NCBI GenBank assembly: GCA_963733845.1
Contig: CAVTEM010000002.1
Location: 186,001 to 250,000 of the forward strand
Direction of reading: 5' to 3'
DNA length: 64,000 nt
DNA from: DATFQE01 sp963733845
Lineage (GTDB): Bacteria; Actinomycetota; Thermoleophilia; Gaiellales; Gaiellaceae
A program made the translations under genes and the position numbers. Positions 17,463 through 27,002 of this stretch are shown one piece after another. Position 1 is the stretch's first letter; the number at the start of each line of letters is the position of its first letter. Under the pieces are notes generated by a model that saw only the letters and a list, made by a program, of their open reading frames with translations, did not search any database and was not told where the DNA came from.

Positions 17463-18647
17463 ATGCCGTTCCAGCCGCTCGCCGGGATCCGGGTGCTCGA
17501 CGTCACCAGCTCGTTGGCCGGCCCGTACTGCGCCGAGATCCTGAGCGTCCTCGGCGCCGACGTGATCAAGGTCGAGCGGCCCGACGGAGGCGACGAGACC
17601 CGGAGCTGGAGCCCGCCGACCTGGGGCGAGGACGGCATGCTCTTCCTGTCCGCGAACGCGGGCAAGCGCTCGCTGGCGGTCGACCTCACGCATCCGGACG
17701 GTCTCGCTGCGCTGCTCGAGCTCGCGGGCCGGTCGGATGCGGTGATCCAGAGCCTGCGGCCCGGAACCGCCGAGCGTCGCGGGCTCGGCTACGCAGCGCT
17801 CCGCGAGCGGAACCCGCGGCTCGTCTATTGCTCGATCAGCGGCTACGGGCGGACCGGCCCACTGGCAGGCCGGCCCGGCTACGACCCGCTGCTCCAGGGC
17901 GAGACAGGGATCATGAGCGTGACCGGCGAGGCAGACGGGCCGCCTGTGCGCGTCGGCGTCTCGCTGATCGACCAGGGCACGGGAGTCTGGGCCGCCCTCG
18001 CGATCGTCGCCGCCCTGCACGAGGGCGAAGGGCGGGAGCTCGACCTCTCGCTCTACGAGACCGGCGTCAGCCTCGTCCCGTACCACGTCATGGCCTACCT
18101 CGCGACCGGCGAGACACCGGGCAGGCACGGCACCGCCTTCCCGCTGATCGCTCCCTACCAGGCGTTCGCCGCGCGCGACGGCGAGCTAATGGTCGCCACG
18201 CCGAACGACCGGCTCTTCGCATCGCTCCTGCACGCGCTCGACCTCCCTGACGACCCGCGCTTCGCGACCAACCCCGACCGCGTCCGGAACCGCGACCAGC
18301 TCGTCGCCGTGCTCGCAACGCGCTTCGCCGAGGAGGACGTGTCCACATGGCTCGAGCGCCTGGCCGAGGCGGGCGTGCCCGCGGCGCCGGTCCAGGACAT
18401 CGGCCAGGTGGCGACGGCCGAGCAGACCCGCGCACTGGGACTGCTCCAGCCCCTTCCCCACCCCGACGCGCCGGACCTCGTCGAGGTCGCGCCGCCGCTG
18501 TCGGTCGACGGCGAGCGGCTGCTGCACCGCTCGCCACCGCCCCGCCTGGGCGAGCACACAGCCGAGATCCTCGCGGAGGCGGGCTACCCGCCCGAGGAGG
18601 TCGAGCGGCTGTTCGCGGCGGGCGTGGTCGCAGGCCCGGCGCGGTAG
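17463..18647 (+). CDS. CaiB/BaiF-family (class III) CoA transferase
   Basis: Transfers CoA between acyl groups through a covalent Asp intermediate. The 394-residue product shows the family's start (AGIRVLDVTSSLAGPYCAEI), ADVIKVERP and the catalytic Asp141 in GRPGYDPLLQGETGIM. The acyl substrate is unknown. Its 3' end overlaps the convergent HMG-CoA lyase gene by 64 bases in antisense, and the metabolic pairing (acyl-CoA activation plus HMG-CoA cleavage) suggests a branched-chain or short-chain acid breakdown role. The overlap fixes the two genes in convergent expression. Confidence 0.92.
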   Translation: MPFQPLAGIRVLDVTSSLAGPYCAEILSVLGADVIKVERPDGGDETRSWSPPTWGEDGMLFLSANAGKRSLAVDLTHPDGLAALLELAGRSDAVIQSLRPGTAERRGLGYAALRERNPRLVYCSISGYGRTGPLAGRPGYDPLLQGETGIMSVTGEADGPPVRVGVSLIDQGTGVWAALAIVAALHEGEGRELDLSLYETGVSLVPYHVMAYLATGETPGRHGTAFPLIAPYQAFAARDGELMVATPNDRLFASLLHALDLPDDPRFATNPDRVRNRDQLVAVLATRFAEEDVSTWLERLAEAGVPAAPVQDIGQVATAEQTRALGLLQPLPHPDAPDLVEVAPPLSVDGERLLHRSPPPRLGEHTAEILAEAGYPPEEVERLFAAGVVAGPAR

Positions 18648-19537
18648 ACGTAGCCCGGAAGCGTCCGGCCCAGCACACCGCTGAGCCACTCGGACACGGC
18701 CACGAGGGCGTCCAGGTCGACGCCGGTCGCGATGCCCTCGCCCTCGAGCAGGTAGACGATGTCCTCGGTCGCCACGTTGCCGGTCGCCCGGGGTGCGAAC
18801 GGGCAGCCTCCGATCCCGCCCACCGACGCGTCGAGCACGGTGGCGCCCGACTCGACCGCGGCCAGTGCGTTGGCGTAGCCGGTGTTGCGGGTGTTGTGGC
18901 CGTGGAAGCCGACGGTTCCACCCTGCGCGACCGCCCGGCCGACCAGGTCGCGCACGGCGCTCGGCGTCGCGACGCCGATCGTGTCAGCGAGGACGATCTC
19001 GCCCGCACCCTCCAGACGCCCGGTGAGCTCCAGCACGCCGTCCGGTTCGACCGCGCCCTCGAACGGGCAGCCGAACGCGACGCTGACGGTCACGGTCGTC
19101 GGGATGCCGTCCGCCGTGGCGCGGCTCAGGAGCCGGGCGACCTCGGCCAGTGCCTCGGCGCGCGAGGCGTTCGCATTCCGCCGGCTGAAAGAGTCGGTCG
19201 CCGCCAGCGTGAGGTTGACGCGGTCGAGACCGGTCTCGCGGAAGCGCTCGTAGCCGCGCTCGTTCAGGACGAGGCCCGAGAGCTCGGTGGCGCCGCGCGG
19301 GAGCCGCTCCGCCACGGCCTCGGCCCCGGCCATCTGCGGCACGCGGTCGTCGCGGACGAAGCTGACCGCCTCGACGCGGGGCAGGCCCGCGGAGGCGAGC
19401 CGCGAGACGAGCTCGGCACGGACGGCCGGCTCCAGCGTTTCCGGCTCGTTCTGGAGGCCGTCCCGCGGACCGACGTCGCAGACGATCACGTCTGCGAGGG
19501 GGCTTGCCAGGGGTCGCGGGTTGCCTGTGCCGCCCAC
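18584..19537 (-). CDS. Hydroxymethylglutaryl-CoA lyase
   Basis: Cleaves HMG-CoA to acetoacetate and acetyl-CoA (leucine and ketone metabolism). TIM-barrel motifs are DVGPRDGLQNEP at the start, GFHGHNTRNTGYANAL (metal His pair) and the signature GGIGGCPFAPRATGNVATED with the catalytic Cys. GTG 19537 gives 317 residues; GTG 19489 (VIVCDVGPRDG) matches the family start better. Upstream it overlaps a 41-codon lipoprotein remnant. Related aldolases of the same family cannot be fully excluded. Confidence 0.9.
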   Translation of the reverse strand: MGGTGNPRPLASPLADVIVCDVGPRDGLQNEPETLEPAVRAELVSRLASAGLPRVEAVSFVRDDRVPQMAGAEAVAERLPRGATELSGLVLNERGYERFRETGLDRVNLTLAATDSFSRRNANASRAEALAEVARLLSRATADGIPTTVTVSVAFGCPFEGAVEPDGVLELTGRLEGAGEIVLADTIGVATPSAVRDLVGRAVAQGGTVGFHGHNTRNTGYANALAAVESGATVLDASVGGIGGCPFAPRATGNVATEDIVYLLEGEGIATGVDLDALVAVSEWLSGVLGRTLPGYVYRAGPATTPAANSRSTSSGG

Positions 19538-19611
19538 TCCGCCCGCGAGAGCGAGTCCTTGCCGCCGCAGCCGGCAGCGATGAGGACGAGTGTCGCGAGC
19601 GCCGCCCGCAT
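19486..19611 (-). pseudogene. Truncated lipoprotein gene remnant
   Basis: ATG 19611 opens a 41-residue frame with a bacterial lipoprotein signal: hydrophobic core LATLVLIAAGC with the lipobox Cys15, then GGKDSLSRAEWAAQATRD. Lipoproteins of related actinobacteria commonly begin in this way and continue for 150 residues or more, but here the frame stops at TGA inside the HMG-CoA lyase N-terminus. It is either a decayed gene or one whose body was deleted when the lyase gene was joined here. A genuine 41-residue lipopeptide is a less likely alternative. Confidence 0.5.
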
Positions 19612-19620
19612 GGATGAAGC

Positions 19621-19655
19621 CTAGTGCCCTCTCAGGTGATGCTGCAGGGCACTAG
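19621..19655. terminator. Inverted repeat downstream of the PPOX gene
   Basis: Perfect 10-bp arms CTAGTGCCCT and AGGGCACTAG with a 15-base loop. The right arm contains the TAG stop of the oxidoreductase gene on the minus strand. There is no T-run, so it may act as a transcript-end stabiliser or a factor-dependent terminator. It belongs to the CTAG-bounded class of repeats discussed in the findings. Confidence 0.5.
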
Positions 19656-20044
19656 TCCAGCCCGTAGGCGGTCACGCGCTCGGGCCTGACTCGCACGATC
19701 AGGCGCTGCTGTCCCTCGGGGATCGCGTAGTCACGGCCCCAGTACTTGTTGGCGAGGTCGTTGATGTGCTCGGCGGCGCCCTCCGTGCTCAATTCGGCCG
19801 GTCCGGCGACTGAGATCCAGCGGTAGCCGTCGGCGGGGTCGACGACGGTCACGCTCACCTGCGGGTTGGCTCGGAGGTTGCGCGGCTTGGCGCGACCCTC
19901 GGCCGTGTTGAAGACGACGTTCTCGCCGTCGTAGTCGACCCAGACCACGGTCGACTGCGGCGAGCCGTCCGCGCGGACGGTCGTCGCGACGGCGTAGTAG
20001 GGCTCCAGGAACATGCGGGCCTGGGCCTCGGTCAGCTTCGCCAA
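19652..20044 (-). CDS. PPOX-class, probably F420-dependent, oxidoreductase
   Basis: Flavin/deazaflavin-binding split-barrel protein of about 130 residues. Visible features are RMFLEPYYAVATTVRADGSP at the start, VVWVDYDGENVVFNTAEGRA (phosphate-contacting strand), RNLRANPQVSVTVVDPAD and a C-terminal VRPERVTAYGLD. TTG 20044 is preferred as start because AAGGAGG lies 6 bases upstream; an upstream ATG at 20119 would add 25 residues without family character. F420 use is inferred from family resemblance and from fbiC in the same window. Confidence 0.82.
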   Translation of the reverse strand: MAKLTEAQARMFLEPYYAVATTVRADGSPQSTVVWVDYDGENVVFNTAEGRAKPRNLRANPQVSVTVVDPADGYRWISVAGPAELSTEGAAEHINDLANKYWGRDYAIPEGQQRLIVRVRPERVTAYGLD

Positions 20045-20166
20045 GTGCTCCTCCTTCGCGCTCTTCGGTGAGCCAGTACGTTCCCCGCCGTGGGGCTGCT
20101 CATCCTCGCAGCGACGCACAGGTCGGGGTCTGGGTCATCGTCGCCGTTGCGGGCGGCTAAGCGACA

Positions 20167-22111
20167 TTGGTGACCACGGCCCGGCCTCCCCAGGAGCCGG
20201 CTCCGCGCATCCGGCTGATCTTCGGCGCCCTGCTGCTGGTGCTGCTGCTGGCGTCGCTCGACCAGACGATCGTTTCGACCGCGCTGCCCACGATCGTCGG
20301 CGACCTGGGCGGCATCGAGCATCTCTCCTGGGTCGTCACGGCATATCTGCTCGCCTCGACCGTCGTCGGTCCGCTCTACGGGAAGCTCGGCGACCTGTAC
20401 GGCCGGAAGATCGTGCTGCAGACGGCGATCGTGATCTTCCTGGTCGGGTCGGCGCTCTGCGGGATCGCCCAGGGCATGTTCGAGCTGATCGCGTTCCGCG
20501 CGCTGCAGGGGATCGGCGGCGGCGGCCTGATCGTCACGACCATGGCCGTGATCGGCGACCTCATCCCGCCGCGCGAGCGTGGCAAGTACCAGGGGTTCTT
20601 CGGCGCCGTCTTCGGCGTCTCCACGGTGATCGGGCCGCTGCTCGGCGGCTTCTTCGTCGACAACCTCTCGTGGCGCTGGATCTTCTACGTCAACCTGCCG
20701 GTCGGCGGTCTGGCGCTGGCGGTGATCGCCGTCGCGTTTCACACCCGCGCAGTGCACGTCCGCCACCAGATCGACTACCTCGGCGCGTCGCTTCTCGCCG
20801 GCGGTCTGTCGGCAATCGTGCTCTTCACGAGCCTCGGCGGAACGACCTGGGACTGGGGCTCGAGCCAGATCGCCCTGCTGCTCGTGCTCGGCGTCGTGCT
20901 CCTGATCGCGTTCGCGCTCGTGGAGCGCAGGGCGGCAGAGCCGATCCTGCCGCTCACGCTCTTCCGCAACCGGATCTTCACGGTCACCAGCGCGATCGGC
21001 TTCATCGTCGGCCTGGCCCTGTTCGGCGCGGTCACGTACCTGCCGCTCTACCTGCAGATCGTCAAGGGGCACAGCCCGACCTCCTCGGGCCTGCTGCTGA
21101 CGCCCTTGATGGCAGGAGTGCTGGTCACGTCGATCGGGAGCGGCCAGCTGATCAGCCGGTTCGGGCGCTACAAGCCGTTCCCGATCGCCGGGACGGCCCT
21201 GATGACGCTTGCCCTGCTGCTGCTCTCCAGGATCAGCGTGCCGATGCCGACCTGGCAGACCGCGACGTTCATGCTGATCCTCGGGCTCGGGCTCGGGATG
21301 ACCATGCAGGTGCTCGTGCTGGCGGCCCAGAACGCGGTGCCCTACGAATTGCTCGGCGTCGCCACCTCGGGGTCGACGCTGTTCCGGCAGGTCGGCGGCT
21401 CGATCGGTGTGTCGATCTTCGGCGCGATCTTCGCCAACCGGCTCGCCGTGCACCTCGCCGGCGCGCTCCCAGCCGGCGTCCGCCCGCCCGCCGCGGCCAG
21501 CCCTGAGCTGGTGGAGCGGCTGCCGCCCGCGATTCACGAGGACTACGTCGGCGCGTTCGCCGCCTCTCTGCGGCCGGTGTTCGCGGCCGCCGCGGGGATC
21601 TCGTTCGTCGGGTTCCTGCTCACCTGGCTGCTGCGCGAGGTGCCGCTTCGCAAGAGCGCCGCCGCCGAGGGCGTCGCCGAGAGCTTCGCGATGCCACGCG
21701 AGGCGGAGTCACTGCCGGAGCTGGCTCGCATCGTCGCGACGCTCGCCCGCCGCGAGAACCACTGGCGGGTCTACGAGCGGCTGGCCGAACGCGCGGCGCT
21801 CGACCTCGAGCCGGCCGAGCTCTGGTTGCTGACGAGGCTCGGGGAAGGCACGGCGGTCGACCTGGACGACCCGCACCTGGCCCCGGCCCACGCCTCGCTG
21901 CGCGCACGCGGCCTCGTCGAGGACGGACACCTCGACGGAGACCGGCCGGCTCGCCTACACGCGCGTCGTCGACGCGCGCCGGCAGGGGCTGGCCGAGCTG
22001 CTCGACGGCTGGGAGCCGGAGAAGCACGACGAGGTCAGGGCGATGCTCGATCGACTCGCCCGCGAGCTCGTCGCCGAGATCCCCGAATCCCCGCCGACCC
22101 GTCCGGGCTAG
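20167..22111 (+). CDS. MFS drug:H+ antiporter (DHA2/EmrB type) with a C-terminal helical extension, frameshifted near its end
   Basis: Fourteen-helix-type exporter. The N-terminal motif LDQTIVSTALPTIVGDLGG and YGKLGDLYGRK (motif A), plus GGSIGVSIFGAIFANRL, are typical of EmrB/QacA proteins. After the last membrane helix (about residue 495) comes a cytoplasmic extension of about 145 residues resembling a small winged-helix domain (LEPAELWLLTRLGEGTAVDL). A single indel near 21935 moves the last 60 codons to another frame, ending at TAG 22111. TTG 20167 or GTG 20170 starts the gene. The substrate is unknown. Confidence 0.9.
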
Positions 22112-22133
22112 GAGGGTTTGGAAGCCCTCCTAG
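22108..22133. terminator. Bidirectional terminator-like hairpin containing both stop codons
   Basis: Perfect 9-bp arms CTAGGAGGG and CCCTCCTAG with an 8-base loop. The TAG of the MFS gene lies in the left arm; the minus-strand TAG of the BMP lipoprotein gene lies in the right arm. The symmetrical, stable stem between convergent genes suits bidirectional termination. Confidence 0.65.
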
Positions 22134-23170
22134 TCGACCTTGGTCGGGATCGGCCCGATCTCGCCGTCGACGATCTGCTTCGTGACCGTCTGCAGCGCCT
22201 CACGGTCGGCGGCGGGCACCTGCTTGCTGATCGTCCCGAGCCCGACCCCGCTCTGCTCGAGCCCGAAGGTCGCGTTGCGACCACCCTGCCAGGAGCCGTC
22301 CTGCACCGACTCGATCGTGGCGAAGACGGCGGCGTCCACCTTCTTCTGGGCGCTCGTGAGCACGTGGGGGCCGAGAAACGACTGGTCGGCGTCGACGCCG
22401 ATCCCCCAGACCTTCTGCTGGCGCGTGGCGTCGAGCGCGCCGAGCCCGCAGCCGCCGGCGACCTGGAAGACGACGCCCGCGCCTCGCCCGATCTGGTTCA
22501 GGGCCAGCTCCTTGCACTTCGCCTGGTCGTCCCAGTCGGACGAGTAGCCGTTCAGCACGGTGATCCCGGGATCGGCCTGCTTCGCGCCGGCCTGGTAGCC
22601 GGCGATGAAGCGGTCGACCGGGGGCTCCTTGAAGCCGCCCACCGAGCCGATCACATCCCGGCCCGGGCGCCGCTTCTCCGCGAGCGCAGCGAGGTAGCCG
22701 GCGAGGTAGCCCACCTCCTGCTCCTTGAAGATCAGGCCGACGACGTTCTTCGGCTTGTGCTCGAGCGCGGTCTGGTCGACGTCGATGATCGCGAACTTGC
22801 GGTCGGGGAACCGGTTCGCCACGGTGTCGATCGCGTCGCCCTGGGCGAACCCGACGCCGATGATCAGGTCGTACTGCTCGCGCGCGAGCCGGGTCATGTT
22901 CGGGATGTAGTCCGCGGCCGAGGCGGACTGGAGCACGCGGCCCTTGATCCCCAGGTCGCGTTCCGCCCGCTTGAGGCCCTCGTACGCCAGCTGGTTGAAA
23001 CCGCGGTCGTTGAGCTGGCCGAGGTCGGTGACGAGACCGACCTTCAGCTGCGGCTCCGAGGTCGTCGCAGTCGTCGTGCCGGCGCCCTCGTCGTCGCCGT
23101 CGTCACCGCCGCAAGCGGCAAGTGCGGCGACGGTGCAAAGGAGCGTGAGCAGGGCTGTGAGTCGTCTCAT
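22130..23170 (-). CDS. BMP-family ABC-transporter lipoprotein (nucleoside-type binding protein)
   Basis: A 346-residue periplasmic-type binding lipoprotein. The signal peptide ends in the lipobox LAAC (Cys20), followed by an acidic/Thr-rich linker, then the PnrA/BMP fold: KVGLVTDLGQLNDRGFNQLA is the signature N-terminus, YDLIIGVGFAQGDAI and GIGVDADQSFLGPHVLTSAQ are family-typical. BMP proteins bind purine nucleosides or related compounds. No permease or ATPase gene is adjacent, so the transporter is completed elsewhere or the protein is a sensor. Divergent from an NrtR-type regulator, with a shared operator. Confidence 0.92.
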   Translation of the reverse strand: MRRLTALLTLLCTVAALAACGGDDGDDEGAGTTTATTSEPQLKVGLVTDLGQLNDRGFNQLAYEGLKRAERDLGIKGRVLQSASAADYIPNMTRLAREQYDLIIGVGFAQGDAIDTVANRFPDRKFAIIDVDQTALEHKPKNVVGLIFKEQEVGYLAGYLAALAEKRRPGRDVIGSVGGFKEPPVDRFIAGYQAGAKQADPGITVLNGYSSDWDDQAKCKELALNQIGRGAGVVFQVAGGCGLGALDATRQQKVWGIGVDADQSFLGPHVLTSAQKKVDAAVFATIESVQDGSWQGGRNATFGLEQSGVGLGTISKQVPAADREALQTVTKQIVDGEIGPIPTKVD

Positions 23171-23203
23171 CGGAGGTTTTCGACTGATAGGCTAAAACCT
23201 CCG
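23171..23203. promoter_or_regulatory. Inverted-repeat operator between BMP lipoprotein and NrtR-type regulator
   Basis: The 32 bases between the two divergent start codons consist of a perfect 10-bp inverted repeat, CGGAGGTTTT and AAAACCTCCG, with a 13-base centre. The centre holds TAGGCT (TAnnnT, a -10 candidate for the regulator, which would then be leaderless). The repeat fills the whole intergenic space, so a protein bound there would control both genes. Confidence 0.65.
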
Positions 23204-23883
23204 TGGATACTACCACGACCGCCCTCCACGGCGTGCTCGCTGTCGTGCTCCAGGTGCGCGAGGGGGAGCTCCGCGCGCTGCTGTGGGAGCGCGCGCGAGA
23301 CCCCTTCGCGGGGCTGTGGGCTCTGCCCGGAGGCGCGATCGGTCCGGACGAGACGCTCGAGCGCTCGATCCGCCGCCACCTCGCGGCGAAGGTCGATGTC
23401 CGCGAGGTCGCACACCTGGAGCAGCTCGTGACGGTGAGCGACCCCGCGCGACATCCCGGCAGGCGCGAGCTCGCCACCGCCTACCTCGGCCTCGTCCCGT
23501 ACGGCATCGATCCGGAGGTACCGGCGGACACTGCCTGGCACGCCGTCGCCCGGCTGCCGGAGCTCGCCTTCGACCACCGCGCGCTCGTGCTCGCCGGCCG
23601 AGACCGGCTGCGGGCCAAGCTCTCCTATACGAACGTCGGCTTCGCGCTCGCTCCGGCCGAGTTCGCGCTCTCCGAGCTGCGCGCCCTCTACGCGGCTGCG
23701 CTCGGCCACGACGTCTCGACGACGAACCTGCAGCGGGTCCTGCTTCGGCGCGGCCTGCTCGAGGAGACCGGCGAGCGGCGCGCACCGGGTCGCAGCGGGG
23801 GCCGCCCCGCCTCGGTCTACCGCTTCCGGTCGCGCTCGCTCGAGGTCACGGACCAGTTCGCCGTGCTGCGCCCGCCTTCATAG
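23203..23883 (+). CDS. NrtR-type transcriptional regulator (degenerate Nudix + winged helix)
   Basis: A 226-residue protein. The N-terminal Nudix fold (about 5-135; LWERARDPFAGLWALPGGAI) has lost the catalytic box: where REUxEE is expected the sequence is RRHLAAK, so it should bind but not hydrolyse a nucleotide such as ADP-ribose. The C-terminal winged helix (about 150-215) contains STTNLQRVLLRRGLLEETGE. NrtR proteins usually control NAD metabolism; here the divergent target is a BMP nucleoside-type lipoprotein, suggesting control of uptake. GTG start lies at the edge of the operator. Confidence 0.85.
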   Translation: MDTTTTALHGVLAVVLQVREGELRALLWERARDPFAGLWALPGGAIGPDETLERSIRRHLAAKVDVREVAHLEQLVTVSDPARHPGRRELATAYLGLVPYGIDPEVPADTAWHAVARLPELAFDHRALVLAGRDRLRAKLSYTNVGFALAPAEFALSELRALYAAALGHDVSTTNLQRVLLRRGLLEETGERRAPGRSGGRPASVYRFRSRSLEVTDQFAVLRPPS

Positions 23884-23918
23884 AGGCGTCTGCCGAGCCT
23901 CACTTGGGGAACGCGAGC

Positions 23919-26193
<2,275 letters not shown>

Positions 26194-26363
26194 TCGAGGA
26201 CCCCCTGGGCCAAGCGACTACCGCTCCGAGTCTAGGGCAATCGGCGGTCGTTTCATAGGCGCGCCTCCGGCCCTTTCCGCACGGCTCCGAACGTCGTATG
26301 CTCCTTCTGGCTCGCTCCGGCCCGGCGGGTGGAGAGAGAGCAATCCCCAGCGGAGGAAACGAC

Positions 26364-27002
26364 GTGAACGTCTTCATCCTCGACGCCCATTCGATCTACA
26401 GGCACGGGCTCGCCTCGTGCCTGCAGGGGATGTCCGACGTGGACGCCGTCGGCGAGGCGGGCACGGTGCACGAGGCCTGGTCGAGCGTCAGCCTCGCCAA
26501 CTCGGAGGTCGTCCTGGTCGATCCGGACGTGCCCGGGGGCGGCGACTTCATCCGCCAGGTGAGGGAGAAGACCGGTGCGGCCGTGGTCGTGTGCTCGTCC
26601 CGCTCCGAAGAGCAGGACGTGCTCGCCGCCGTGCAGGCCGGCGCGGTCGGCTACCTCTGCAAGGACACGCTGACGCCCGAGACGCTCGAGACCGGCGTGC
26701 GCGGCGCCTCCAACGGCGCGGGCGTGATGACTCCGGAGATCCTCGGCAACCTCCTGCGCGGGATCTCGCGGGTCTCGCGCGAAGTGCTGGAGCCACGCGG
26801 CCTCTCGTTCTCCTGGCTCACCGACCGGGAGCAGGAGGTGTTGCGCCTCGTCGCCGCCGGCCACCCGACCCGCGAGGTTGCCCAGAAGCTCTGCTACAGC
26901 GAGCGGACGATCAAGAACGTGATCCACGACGTGGTCACGAAGCTGAACGCCCGCACCCGTTCGCAGGCGGTCGCCCACGCCGTCCGCGAGGGTCTGATCT
27001 AG
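26364..27002 (+). CDS. NarL/FixJ-type response regulator
   Basis: A 212-residue two-component regulator. The receiver domain (about 1-120) has NVFILDAHSIYRHGL with the acidic pocket, the phosphoacceptor in VVLVDPDVPGG and the conserved Lys in YLCKD. The LuxR helix-turn-helix follows (LTDREQEVLRLVAAGHPTRE, YSERTIKNVIHDV). GTG 26364 is chosen because GGAGGAAAC lies 3-9 bases upstream. No histidine kinase is adjacent. Its TAG shares the tetranucleotide CTAG with the stop of the convergent hydrolase gene at the end of the injection-system operon, so it is a candidate regulator of that operon by position only. Confidence 0.9.
   Translation: MNVFILDAHSIYRHGLASCLQGMSDVDAVGEAGTVHEAWSSVSLANSEVVLVDPDVPGGGDFIRQVREKTGAAVVVCSSRSEEQDVLAAVQAGAVGYLCKDTLTPETLETGVRGASNGAGVMTPEILGNLLRGISRVSREVLEPRGLSFSWLTDREQEVLRLVAAGHPTREVAQKLCYSERTIKNVIHDVVTKLNARTRSQAVAHAVREGLI

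Noticed and set aside
23203..23600. Nudix hydrolase
   Set aside because: The catalytic box lacks its Glu residues and a winged helix follows, so a regulator is the better reading.
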